Shown here: positions 1 through 7,117 of the stretch, piece after piece
Layout of the letters: the number at the start of each line of letters is the position of its first letter
How positions within the stretch are numbered: position 1 is the first letter of the stretch
From: Gammaproteobacteria bacterium
Lineage (GTDB): Bacteria; Pseudomonadota; Gammaproteobacteria; Ga0077536
Assembly: GCA_003540955.1 (NCBI GenBank)
Contig: DPMX01000215.1
Span: 1 to 10,456, forward strand
Length of the DNA: 10,456 nt
Direction of reading: 5' to 3'
Notes under the pieces: model-generated
The model's database searches: none
Told to the model about the DNA's origin: nothing
What the model saw: the letters and a program-made list of their open reading frames with translations, nothing else
Position numbers and translations under genes: made by a program

Positions 1-350
1 AAGAAATATTGAAGCGATGTGTAACGCACAACTTGCCCTACCACGACCGAGCTGGGCTGGTCGCGGGATCGGGATAAAAAAAGGTAAGCCGACGAGCCAC
101 AATTGATGCGCCCATAAAAAGAAATAATTTCTTTCAGCAAATCGCCTAGTCGTCGATCAGCGATTGTCCCCGGCTGCACTCGTCTCTCGAGGTCACGGTG
201 ACCGACTTCATAGCAATATAGAATAAATCATGCACCGGATACAGTTGTCGAATGATGATAACCTTGTCCTGCGACTACGCGAGGCGATTATCATACAAAA
301 CCGTTTGATCGGACCTGTTTAGGACTTGAGGTACCAATAGTTCTCTCGAT

Positions 351-370
351 CGCATTTTAGGGAAAATGCG
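351..370. repeat. Perfect 8-bp inverted repeat upstream of OsmC gene
   Basis: CGCATTTT and AAAATGCG are exact reverse complements around an AGGG spacer. If two bases (349-350) are allowed to bulge, TCG at 346-348 also pairs with CGA at 371-373. It ends five bases before a possible -35 element, so it could be an operator. It could also be a hairpin in a longer transcript. The dyad is seen directly; the role is a guess. Confidence 0.4.
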
Positions 371-374
371 CGAA

Positions 375-402
375 TTGTATTACCAAGTTCACTTATTTTA
401 AT
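375..402 (+). promoter_or_regulatory. Possible sigma-70-type promoter for OsmC gene
   Basis: TTGTAT at 375-380 and TTTAAT at 397-402 are separated by 16 bases and resemble -35 and -10 hexamers. Transcription would start about 40 bases before the OsmC start codon. The match is modest, and AT-rich DNA gives such pairs by chance. The perfect dyad immediately upstream adds a little support for a regulated promoter. Confidence 0.28.
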
Positions 403-450
403 CGAGAAAATCGCCCATACGTAATCTAACCGTTGATTTTGAGGTGACTT

Positions 451-873
451 ATGCGTGCAACGATTAAATGGGCCAATAACGTTATGTTCGTTGGTCAATC
501 CGGCAGCGGTCATAGCATCGTTATAGATGGCCCGCCAAAGGCCGGTGGGAATAATGCCGGGATACGGCCAATGGAGCTTATGCTGATGGGGCTCGGCGCG
601 TGTACAAGTTTTGATGTGGTCACAATCCTTAGAAAGTCACGTCAGAACATTATAGATTGTCACGCAGAACTCGAGGCCGAACGTGCCGACGAGGTACCGC
701 AAGTGTTTACCCGAATTCACGTTCACTTCATTGTTAGCGGTAATAATCTTAGTTTAAAACTGGTGAAGCGCGCGATAGAACTATCTGCTGAAAAATACTG
801 CTCGGCGTCGATCATGATGTCTAAGACTGCCGATATTACCCACGATTTTGAAATCATCGAGGTCGAGACTTAG
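451..873 (+). CDS. OsmC family protein, YhfA-like
   Basis: A 140-residue small OsmC/Ohr-fold protein, close to the usual length. It reads very much like E. coli YhfA: PMELMLMGLGACTSFDVVTI near residues 40-59, then FTRIHVHFIVSG near 86-97 and LSAEKYCSASIMM near 111-123. The two cysteines of the family's redox site are present at Cys51 (in GACTS) and Cys117 (in EKYCS). OsmC/Ohr proteins are generally thiol-dependent peroxidases of organic hydroperoxides in the cytoplasm; the YhfA branch is poorly characterised, so the substrate is unknown. The ATG start is preceded by GAGGTG at 441-446, four bases away. It appears to be a single-gene unit convergent with metF, with a terminator hairpin downstream. 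In Pseudomonas, relatives of this gene sit near crp/vfr and speD (recalled, not checked); neither is visible here. Confidence 0.9.
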   Translation: MRATIKWANNVMFVGQSGSGHSIVIDGPPKAGGNNAGIRPMELMLMGLGACTSFDVVTILRKSRQNIIDCHAELEAERADEVPQVFTRIHVHFIVSGNNLSLKLVKRAIELSAEKYCSASIMMSKTADITHDFEIIEVET

Positions 874-888
874 GCAACTTGTAGGTAT

Positions 889-916
889 AAAAAAAGATTA
901 TCCTGCTTGGATTACC
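889..916 (-). terminator. Likely intrinsic terminator of metF
   Basis: Read on the minus strand, an eight-position stem (GGTAATCC with GGATAATC, one A-A mismatch and one G-T pair) closes a five-base AAGCA loop. It is followed directly by seven T (plus-strand A run at 889-895). It lies about 110 bases beyond the metF stop, with no gene between. The stem is imperfect, but the arrangement is that of a rho-independent terminator. Confidence 0.5.
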
Positions 917-959
917 ACCAGAATATTTAGTCACTAAAATATGCAGTCAGTAAAGATAG

Positions 960-1007
960 GTGGCATTGCACAACTGCTCGGTTGACGCAATCCACAGTGC
1001 TTTTTTT
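960..1007 (+). terminator. Likely intrinsic terminator of OsmC gene
   Basis: A 13-bp interrupted stem is formed by GTGG (960-963), ATTGC (965-969) and CAAC (971-974) pairing with GTTG (981-984), GCAAT (987-991) and CCAC (992-995), around the loop TGCTCG. Seven T follow at 1001-1007. The stem is strong, but five bases (AGTGC) separate it from the T run, longer than ideal. It would stop OsmC transcripts just before they run antisense into metF. Confidence 0.5.
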
Positions 1008-1023
1008 GTGTTACGCATCGCAA

Positions 1024-1914
1024 CTACCCATCTACAGAATTACCACCGTCGATTCCAGTCTCTCGGTCACCCATTCCAAGGTTATGCCAAATCGCCTCGG
1101 AAGCTTCGTATTGGTTCATGGTATAAAAGTGCAACCCCGGTACACCCTGATCCAACAACCGCCGGCACAATTCCGTCGTGACGTCGATTCCGAACGCTCT
1201 AATTGAGGCACGATCGTCACCAAAATCACGCAATCGACCTACAATCCAACGCGGGATCTCCGCGCCGCACATGTCCGAGAAACGCATCAATTCAGTGTAG
1301 TTAATTATTGGCATGATACCGGGAATGATCGGAATATTGATTCCAGAATTCAAAGCACTATCTACAAACCGAAAATAAGCATCCGGGTTGTAGAAATATT
1401 GCGTGATCGCACTGTCAGCACCCGCTTCGACTTTACGTTTAAAATTCCGCAAGTCGTCAGCGGCGGTATTGGATTGCGGGTGGAACTCTGGGTATGCCGC
1501 GACCTCGATATAAAACAAAGATCCAGTTTCTTTACGAATAAATTCAACCAACTCATTAGCATGGCGCAACTCGCCAACGCCTGTCGTTCCCGATGGTAAA
1601 TCGCCACGCAACGCGACTACACGTGTGATTCCGCTAGCTTGATAGTCACGTAAAACTGCCCGAATCCTCTCTAACGGGAATCCAATACAAGAAATATGCG
1701 GCGCGGTTTCGACACCAGTTGCCGCGGTAGTTGCTACAACGGTTTCAAGCGTTAGTTCACGTGTACTGCCGCCAGCACCAAACGTTACAGAGAAAAATTT
1801 TGGCTTCAATGCTGCCAACTTTTCTTGCGTGCGCTCAAGCTTAACTTTCGCCCCGGGCCTGCGGGGAGGAAAAAATTCATAGCTGAAATCGGGTTTTTTC
1901 TGACTTTCGAACAT
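1024..1914 (-). CDS. metF: 5,10-methylenetetrahydrofolate reductase
   Basis: A 296-residue protein, the normal size for bacterial MetF. This FAD-dependent TIM-barrel enzyme reduces methylenetetrahydrofolate to 5-methyltetrahydrofolate, the methyl donor for methionine synthesis. Visible family motifs are EFFPPR at residues 13-18 (the Glu is the conserved catalytic acid), VSVTFGAGGS at 42-51, VVALRGDLP at 99-107 (the Asp of RGD contacts the flavin in E. coli MetF), AAYPEFHP at 139-146, AITQYFYN at 169-176, PGIMPI at 198-203 and LHFYTMN near 261-267. AAGGG on the minus strand (plus 1922-1926) lies seven bases before the ATG and supports this start. The last 15 or so residues, rich in Gly and Asp, extend past the usual end. 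The gene is divergent from tkt across a long gap and convergent with the OsmC gene. I saw no MetJ box, SAM riboswitch or SAH riboswitch upstream by eye. Confidence 0.96.
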   Translation of the reverse strand: MFESQKKPDFSYEFFPPRRPGAKVKLERTQEKLAALKPKFFSVTFGAGGSTRELTLETVVATTAATGVETAPHISCIGFPLERIRAVLRDYQASGITRVVALRGDLPSGTTGVGELRHANELVEFIRKETGSLFYIEVAAYPEFHPQSNTAADDLRNFKRKVEAGADSAITQYFYNPDAYFRFVDSALNSGINIPIIPGIMPIINYTELMRFSDMCGAEIPRWIVGRLRDFGDDRASIRAFGIDVTTELCRRLLDQGVPGLHFYTMNQYEASEAIWHNLGMGDRETGIDGGNSVDG

Positions 1915-2104
1915 ATATATACCCTTGCTCTAAACTGTCATAGTGGTCTCGTATTCACACACCTTCACCCATGAAAGCACCTGGCACTAACATTATTATT
2001 TAACATCGCAGGTCGAAAAGTAATCACTGCTTAACGGATTAGAGCATATGCTTGATGTTAAATATTAAAATTAAATCGGCTATTAAAATCAATATTTGGT
2101 TAAG

Positions 2105-2131
2105 TTGTTAGTCGCCCAAGTGCGATATAGT
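2105..2131 (+). promoter_or_regulatory. Possible upstream promoter for the tkt operon
   Basis: TTGTTA at 2105-2110 and TATAGT at 2126-2131 resemble -35 and -10 hexamers, with a short 15-base spacer. If it is used, transcription would start near 2138 and tkt would have a leader of about 450 bases. A second candidate -10, TATAAA at 2558-2563, lies close to tkt but has no recognisable -35. The two cannot be ranked from the sequence alone. Confidence 0.28.
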
Positions 2132-2139
2132 AAACCTTC

Positions 2140-2448
2140 GGGTGGGGGAAAACCTGCAGCCAGCCTACCCTCTAGTTGAAATACTATCTGGTCCGAACTA
2201 ATCGACTCTTAGAACAGCGGGCAGAAACAGCTTAATATAAGACAGCCTTTATTACTGGCCGGGCTTTTGCCGCAGACCTCACCACGCTAAAATGGCCGTG
2301 CCTATCCGGTTCCCCGCAACCTTGGTGATAACGCACTAATGCAGCGCCGAAATCTGCTGTGCGGCTAAAGAAAACGGCCGCTTGGAGTCGATTTACCCAG
2401 AGGCCCGGAGATAGGTGGTGTCGCTTGTCAGGCAAGTTGTATTCGACT
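2140..2448 (+). promoter_or_regulatory. Possible structured 5' leader of tkt
   Basis: Successive pairings can be drawn: GGGTGGG (2140-2146) with CCTACCC (2164-2170, one G-T); GGTT (2308-2311) with AACC (2318-2321); GCAC/GTGC (2333-2336, 2359-2362) enclosing GCAG/CTGC (2341-2344, 2354-2357); GCGGC (2361-2365) with GCCGC (2377-2381); and AGTCGA (2386-2391) with TCGACT (2443-2448). The last pair encloses a small CTTG/CAAG hairpin at 2424-2436. It does not match any riboswitch or small RNA class that I can recognise, including TPP, SAM, SAH, cobalamin, 6S, tmRNA and RNase P. Short stems occur by chance, so this is a weak call. Confidence 0.22.
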
Positions 2449-2588
2449 GAAGTCTTTTGGTATGACGATAAATTACCCAGTGCCATAAGGTTACTCAGAT
2501 CTATAGACGGGTGCAGCGTCCTAGTTAAATTAAAAAAAACGAGTTCGGCAACGAGTGTATAAAGTAGGCTCACAAAGAGGTAAATATT

Positions 2589-4640
2589 ATGAGCAAATCG
2601 GCGCCATTGACTGCTTCTAACGACGGTAAGGTGAGCCGTCGTGAAATGGCAAACGCGATCCGGGCATTAAGCATGGACGCGGTGCAGACAGCAAATTCTG
2701 GTCACCCCGGCGCACCAATGGGGATGGCGGACATCGCGGAAGTACTATGGAGCGACTTCCTGCGACACAATCCAGCAAATCCGAACTGGACCAACCGGGA
2801 TCGTTTCGTGTTGTCGAACGGCCATGGTTCTATGTTGTTGTATGCGCTATTACACCTTAGCGGTTATGACCTTTCGATCGAGGAGCTCAAGCAATTTCGT
2901 CAACTTAATTCTACAACCGCCGGCCATCCTGAGTACGCTCATACGCCGGGGGTCGAAACAACGACAGGCCCGCTCGGACAGGGTCTCGCAAATGCGATTG
3001 GCATGGCGATTGCCGAGCGCAGTCTGGCTGCAGAATTTAACCGGGATGGTTTTGCAATTGTGGACCATCATACCTATGCCTGCGTCGGTGATGGGTGTTT
3101 GATGGAGGGTATTTCACACGAAGCCTGCTCAATAGCCGGGACCCTTGGCCTAGGCAAGTTGATCGTGATCTATGATGACAACCAAATTTCAATCGACGGT
3201 GCCGTTGAGGGCTGGTTTACCGACGATACCGCCGCCAGGTTCTCTGCCTATGGTTGGCAAGTAATCAACGACATTGACGGACACGACCCCTCGATGATTG
3301 GCGCCGCCTTGAAAGCAGCGCGGAATGATTGTTCACGGCCAAGCATTATCTGTTGTCGTACAATAATTGGATACGGTGCGCCGAACAAACAAGGGACTGC
3401 CGCTTCCCACGGCGCAGCACTGGGTGTAGACGAAGTGGCGGCCGCACGCGCAGCACTCAATTGGCCACACCCACCATTCGAGATCCCGGAACCAATTGCA
3501 AACGCCTGGAATGCAATCGAAGAGGGTGCCCATGCGGAAAAAGAATGGCAAGGTCTAATGGCCCAATACCGTGAGTTACACCCTGATCTCGAAGCGCAAT
3601 TTGAGCGACGGATCCGTGGGGATTTGCCTAGTGCTTGGTGCGATAGGGCGACTGCTTGCGTCACAGAATTGCAGACAGATAGTGGCTCGAAGCGAGCGAC
3701 CCGTAAAGCTTCTCAGCTGGTGCTCGAAAACATCGGACCAACTCTACCCGAGCTAATCGGCGGCTCATCTGACCTTTCGGAATCTAACAATACCAATTGG
3801 AGCGGCAGTAAACCAATTACCCATGCTAGCGGGGCGGGAAACTACATCAATTATGGTGTGCGTGAATTTGCAATGAGCGCAATCATGAATGGCATCGCGC
3901 TGCATGGCGGTTTCATTCCCTACGGTGGAACCTTTTTGGTTTTTTCCGATTATGCGCGCAATGCCGTACGCATGTCAGCGCTTATGGGGATTGGCGTCAT
4001 CTATATTTATACCCACGATTCAATCGGTCTCGGAGAAGATGGCCCAACACATCAACCAATCGAACAGGCCGCTTCTTTGCGCCTGATTCCCGGGTTGTCA
4101 TTATGGCGCCCTTGTGATGGTGCCGAAACAGCTGCTGCTTGGTGTGCCGCGATCGAAAGGCGCAATGGACCGACATGCCTTTTACTAACACGTCAAGGAC
4201 TACCTTCGCAAAAGCGCAATAAAAAACAACTTACAGCAATCGCCCGCGGGGCCTATATTTTACTCGAGCCTGAGAAAATGCCTGAGGCAATAATCATTGC
4301 GACAGGATCGGAGGTCGAATTAGCGATGTCCGTGGCACAAGCGCTTAACGCAAAAGGGTCATCTATTCGCGTCATTTCGATGCCGAGCGTGGATACGTTT
4401 GAGCGGCAAGGCAACGAGTATACCGAGGAAATACTACCGCGAGCCATACGACGGAGGATCGCAATCGAAGCGGGCTCACGTGACAATTGGTTCAAATACG
4501 TCGGTCTCGACGGCTGTGTAATCGGGCTTGACAGCTTTGGCGCCTCCGCGCCTGCGGCCGATTTATACCAACATTTCAAGCTGACAAATAAACATGTACA
4601 GCAAAAAGTCGCAACCTACCTCAAAGATACCGCGGATTAG
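2589..4640 (+). CDS. tkt: Transketolase
   Basis: A 683-residue cytoplasmic thiamine-diphosphate enzyme that moves two-carbon ketol units between sugar phosphates in the non-oxidative pentose phosphate pathway. It aligns along its whole length with E. coli TktA (663 residues). Landmarks are [18 protein letters not shown] at residues 37-54, [16 protein letters not shown] at 75-90, [10 protein letters not shown] at 123-132 and the ThDP motif [12 protein letters not shown] starting at 167. Further on are [10 protein letters not shown] at 195-204, the catalytic Glu426 in VREFAMS, and [16 protein letters not shown] at 475-490. The C-terminal domain follows, including [15 protein letters not shown] at 2576-2580, eight bases before the ATG, supports this start. 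It gives an N-terminal extension of about 16 residues relative to E. coli. tkt is first in the run of co-directional sugar-metabolism genes and yields glyceraldehyde 3-phosphate, the substrate of the next gene product. Confidence 0.97.
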   Translation: MSKSAPLTASNDGKVSRREMANAIRALSMDAVQTANSGHPGAPMGMADIAEVLWSDFLRHNPANPNWTNRDRFVLSNGHGSMLLYALLHLSGYDLSIEELKQFRQLNSTTAGHPEYAHTPGVETTTGPLGQGLANAIGMAIAERSLAAEFNRDGFAIVDHHTYACVGDGCLMEGISHEACSIAGTLGLGKLIVIYDDNQISIDGAVEGWFTDDTAARFSAYGWQVINDIDGHDPSMIGAALKAARNDCSRPSIICCRTIIGYGAPNKQGTAASHGAALGVDEVAAARAALNWPHPPFEIPEPIANAWNAIEEGAHAEKEWQGLMAQYRELHPDLEAQFERRIRGDLPSAWCDRATACVTELQTDSGSKRATRKASQLVLENIGPTLPELIGGSSDLSESNNTNWSGSKPITHASGAGNYINYGVREFAMSAIMNGIALHGGFIPYGGTFLVFSDYARNAVRMSALMGIGVIYIYTHDSIGLGEDGPTHQPIEQAASLRLIPGLSLWRPCDGAETAAAWCAAIERRNGPTCLLLTRQGLPSQKRNKKQLTAIARGAYILLEPEKMPEAIIIATGSEVELAMSVAQALNAKGSSIRVISMPSVDTFERQGNEYTEEILPRAIRRRIAIEAGSRDNWFKYVGLDGCVIGLDSFGASAPAADLYQHFKLTNKHVQQKVATYLKDTAD

Positions 4641-4715
4641 ATATGGAGATGCATAAGATACGCGATAAATTTAAGCCTTACGTTTCGGTTACAACCGATA
4701 AGGAGAAAATAAAGA

Positions 4716-5732
4716 ATGGCCATTAGAGTCGCAATAAATGGATACGGCCGTATCGGCCGCAATGTGCTTCGCGCGCTATACGAATCACAACGAACGGACG
4801 AAATACAAATTGTTGCAGTGAACGATCTAGGCGACGCAAATACCAACGCCCATCTGACGCGTTACGATTCTGCCCATGGCCCATTCCCAGGTACTGTCGA
4901 AGTAAAAGATGATGTCATGTTCGTTAATGGAAATCGCATTGAAGTATGTAGTGAGAGAGATCCATCAAAATTACCTTGGAATGACCTTGGCGTGGACGTA
5001 GTACACGAGTCAACTGGCTTCTTTGCCAACCGTAGAAAATCGCAAGCCCACCTTGACGCAGGAGCAAAAAAGGTCGTCATCTCCGCGCCGGCCGGCAAAG
5101 ACGTAGATGCAACAATCGTCTATGGTGTCAATCACACAGTACTAAAATCATCAGATCAAATTATCTCAAACGCGTCATGCACTACGAATTGCTTGGCCCC
5201 TCTGGTTCAACCACTACATAAAAACATCGGCATCCAATCCGGGGTCATGACCACAATCCATTCGTATACTAACGATCAAGTGCTGACTGACGTGTACCAT
5301 ACCGATCTCCGTCGCGCTCGCTCGGCCACACAATCGATGATTCCAACAAGCACCGGCGCAGCCGCTGCGGTTGGATTGGTTCTCCCCGAATTGGACGGAT
5401 TGCTCGATGGCTACGCAGTACGTGTCCCAACGATTAACGTCTCGCTAGTAGATCTCACCTTTTGCGCTTCGCGCAAGACTGACATCAATGAAATTAACCA
5501 GATCATGTACGATGCATCCGAAAACGGACTAAAAAAGGTTCTTGAATACAACTCGGAACCATTAGTATCCATTGACTTCAATCACAACCCAGCATCGTCG
5601 ATTTTTGAATCGTCGCAAACCAAGGTGGTTGCCGGAACCATGATCAAAGTTCTGTCGTGGTACGACAATGAATGGGGATTCTCGAATCGCATGCTCGACA
5701 CAACCGTCGCGCTAATGAACGCGGGGCAGTAG
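4716..5732 (+). CDS. gap: Glyceraldehyde-3-phosphate dehydrogenase, type I
   Basis: A 338-residue GAPDH that oxidises glyceraldehyde 3-phosphate to 1,3-bisphosphoglycerate with reduction of NAD in glycolysis. The N-terminal Rossmann motif [17 protein letters not shown] is at residues 7-23. Asp37 in AVNDLGD is the acidic residue that usually favours NAD over NADP. The catalytic Cys155 lies in SNASCTTNC (151-159), and His182 is in [30 protein letters not shown] lies at 197-216, and [16 protein letters not shown] near 315-330 closes the catalytic domain. SYTNDQ and the STGAA phosphate loop separate it from erythrose-4-phosphate dehydrogenase (Epd), which is similar at the N-terminus. AAGGAG at 4700-4705 precedes the ATG by ten bases. 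It follows tkt by 75 bases containing a small CGGTT-ac-AACCG dyad (4686-4697) and no terminator, so co-transcription is likely. Confidence 0.97.
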   Translation: MAIRVAINGYGRIGRNVLRALYESQRTDEIQIVAVNDLGDANTNAHLTRYDSAHGPFPGTVEVKDDVMFVNGNRIEVCSERDPSKLPWNDLGVDVVHESTGFFANRRKSQAHLDAGAKKVVISAPAGKDVDATIVYGVNHTVLKSSDQIISNASCTTNCLAPLVQPLHKNIGIQSGVMTTIHSYTNDQVLTDVYHTDLRRARSATQSMIPTSTGAAAAVGLVLPELDGLLDGYAVRVPTINVSLVDLTFCASRKTDINEINQIMYDASENGLKKVLEYNSEPLVSIDFNHNPASSIFESSQTKVVAGTMIKVLSWYDNEWGFSNRMLDTTVALMNAGQ

Positions 5733-5805
5733 TATCTATGTTAGGTTCTAAGGTCGTTAATGAATCTCTCGATTCGAGTAACAGTTCTAGTATGTGCCGC
5801 CGCCT

Positions 5806-6960
5806 ATGCTAAAAATGACTGAAATCCCGCTTGCTGGCAAAAGAGTCGTTATACGCGAGGATTTCAATGTGCCAATGGAATATGGTTCTATAACCGACGA
5901 CACACGCCTAAGGTCAGCAATACCTACGATAAACGCAGCAGTGACTGCCGGCGCCCGCGTCATGTTACTCTCACATTTAGGTCGACCGAAAGAGGGAGAG
6001 TTCGATCCTCGTTATTCGCTCGAGCCAGTCGCAAATGCATTAGCCGATCTAATGGCTACACCAGTACGTTTTGAGTTCGACTGGATGGGAGGAATCGAAC
6101 AAGAAAACGGTAGTATCGTTATGTGTGAAAACGTTCGCTTTCTAAAGGGCGAAAACGCTAATAATGAAAATTTAGCCCGTAGATTGGCTGCTTTGGCGGA
6201 CATTTTCGTTAATGACGCCTTCGCCACTGCTCACCGAGCGCAAGCTTCTACATACGGGATTGCTCAATTCGCCCCAATCGCCTGTGCGGGCCCCTTACTC
6301 AGTGCAGAACTCGACGCCTTATCCGTGGCACTCCGTAAACCCGCGCGCCCGATGGTCGCGATAGTTGGTGGAGCAAAAGTTTCGACCAAATTGGCGCTAC
6401 TGGAATCACTATCGGTTAAGGTTGACCAATTGATAGTCGGTGGTGGAATCGCGAACACTTTTCTGAAAGCAGCAGGGTTTGAAATTGGCAACTCTCTTCA
6501 TGAACCCGATATGATTGAAACGGCTAAGCAACTACTGAATGGCGGAGACATTCCGATTCCAACCGACCTTGTTTGTGGAAAGAACTTCAATGCCACTGCA
6601 AAAGCCCGAGTAGTAGCAGCCGATGCGGTACAAAAAGACGATATGATATTGGATGTAGGGCCACAAACGGCTAAAACGTTTGCCAAGATACTCGAAGACT
6701 CGCAGACGATTATCTGGAATGGACCAGTTGGAGTATTCGAATTCGATCAGTTTTCTGCCGGCACAAAGATTCTGGCGGAAGCGGCCGCGAATTCTACTGC
6801 ATATTCAATCGCGGGTGGCGGTGACACTATCGCAGCTATTGTAAAGTTTGGTGTGGCCGATCGGATATCCTATATCTCGACCGGGGGCGGTGCTTTCCTT
6901 GAGTTCGTAGAAGGTAAGATCTTGCCTGCTGTCGACATCCTCGAGCGACGGGATCAGTGA
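5806..6960 (+). CDS. pgk: Phosphoglycerate kinase
   Basis: A 384-residue monomeric kinase that transfers phosphate from 1,3-bisphosphoglycerate to ADP, the first ATP-forming step of glycolysis. Motifs counted from this start: REDFNVP at residues 17-23, [11 protein letters not shown] at 56-66, [10 protein letters not shown] at 107-116, [13 protein letters not shown] at 137-149 and [15 protein letters not shown] at 188-202. Then come [10 protein letters not shown] at 210-219, [17 protein letters not shown] at 304-320 and the nucleotide-binding end [19 protein letters not shown] at 337-367. The start is uncertain. A GTG at 5794 would add four residues and an ATG at 5815 would remove three. I chose 5806 because [14 protein letters not shown] matches the MxxxKMTDLDLAGKRV beginning of relatives. 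None of the three has a Shine-Dalgarno sequence. The gene ends in tandem TGA codons (6958-6963). It follows gap by 73 bases. Confidence 0.95.
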   Translation: MLKMTEIPLAGKRVVIREDFNVPMEYGSITDDTRLRSAIPTINAAVTAGARVMLLSHLGRPKEGEFDPRYSLEPVANALADLMATPVRFEFDWMGGIEQENGSIVMCENVRFLKGENANNENLARRLAALADIFVNDAFATAHRAQASTYGIAQFAPIACAGPLLSAELDALSVALRKPARPMVAIVGGAKVSTKLALLESLSVKVDQLIVGGGIANTFLKAAGFEIGNSLHEPDMIETAKQLLNGGDIPIPTDLVCGKNFNATAKARVVAADAVQKDDMILDVGPQTAKTFAKILEDSQTIIWNGPVGVFEFDQFSAGTKILAEAAANSTAYSIAGGGDTIAAIVKFGVADRISYISTGGGAFLEFVEGKILPAVDILERRDQ

Positions 6961-7117
6961 TGAAAGCACGTAAAGCTTTTTAAAAGAACTAAGAACACGA
7001 TAATCACGAAAGTTATAGCACGGATGAATTTTAAGGAAGTTAGATTATGTACGTAGTTGCATAACTACTTTCGACTGACATCGTCTATACCTTAGGCCAC
7101 GATGAGGGGGACAACGT
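6961..7117. other. pgk-pyk gap with competing hairpins
   Basis: A 157-base spacer, the longest inside the gene run. GTAGTT (7053-7058) and AACTAC (7063-7068) form a perfect hairpin with a GCAT loop. CGAAAGT (7007-7013) and ACTTTCG (7067-7073) form a perfect seven-base-pair long-range stem that shares bases with it, so the two are mutually exclusive. CTTTT-t-AAAAG is a further small dyad near the pgk end. No stem is followed by a long T run, so this is not an obvious terminator. It may modulate or process the transcript ahead of pyk. Confidence 0.35.
7104..7110 (+). promoter_or_regulatory. Shine-Dalgarno sequence of pyk
   Basis: GAGGGGG ends seven bases before the GTG at 7118 and is the strongest G-rich ribosome-binding sequence in the window. 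It decides the pyk start, since no in-frame ATG exists at the expected N-terminus. Confidence 0.7.

Larger units (their letters stand above)
1..450. other. Unassigned 450-base stretch left of the OsmC gene
   Basis: I could not assign any gene here. Short open stretches run in from the left edge in two plus-strand frames (stops near 77 and 104). Either could be the tail of an upstream gene, but I recognise neither. Four inverted repeats can be read directly: a hairpin at 44-63 (CGACC-g-AGC, loop TGG, GCT-GGTCG), a 17-base dyad at 118-134 (AAAGAAAT-a-ATTTCTTT), GGTCAC-g-GTGACC at 191-203, and CGCATTTT-aggg-AAAATGCG at 351-370. ATGATAA at 255-261 also has its reverse complement at 288-294. None is followed by a T run, so they do not look like intrinsic terminators. 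The last one lies just upstream of the putative OsmC promoter. Confidence 0.5.
1915..2588. other. Long divergent metF/tkt intergenic region
   Basis: These 674 bases contain no convincing gene. Open frames on both strands in 2232-2573 translate to peptides without recognisable motifs and without Shine-Dalgarno sequences. The part from about 2040 to 2105 is very AT-rich and holds a perfect 10-bp palindrome AGCATATGCT (2043-2052). It also holds a 7-bp inverted repeat, AAATATT at 2060-2066 and AATATTT at 2091-2097. The part from 2138 to 2460 is more GC-rich and has a series of potential hairpins. Promoters for both metF and tkt must lie here. Confidence 0.6.

Noticed and set aside
44..63. Strong hairpin as an intrinsic terminator
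   Set aside because: No T run follows on either strand. The nearby homopolymer (A run at 76-82) is on the wrong side for a minus-strand terminator.
3..77. Tail of an upstream gene ending at TAA 75-77, or alternatively at TGA near 104 in another frame
   Set aside because: Both frames are open from the edge but short, and I recognise neither peptide. More sequence to the left is required to choose between them.
1915..2040. SAM-II, SAH or MetJ-type control of metF
   Set aside because: I looked for the conserved core sequences and for AGACGTCT repeats on the minus strand and found none. A covariance-model search would settle it.
2359..2562. Plus-strand open frame of 67 codons before tkt
   Set aside because: It has no ribosome-binding sequence and no family resemblance, and it overlaps an equally open antisense frame, which suggests chance.
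2232..2573. Minus-strand open frame of 113 codons between metF and tkt
   Set aside because: The translation shows no recognisable motif, there is no Shine-Dalgarno, and the frame covers what appears to be the tkt leader. It looks like a chance open frame.
4716..5732. Erythrose-4-phosphate dehydrogenase (Epd) instead of GAPDH
   Set aside because: The SYTNDQ stretch and the TSTGAA phosphate loop are those of GAPDH; Epd has different residues at both places.
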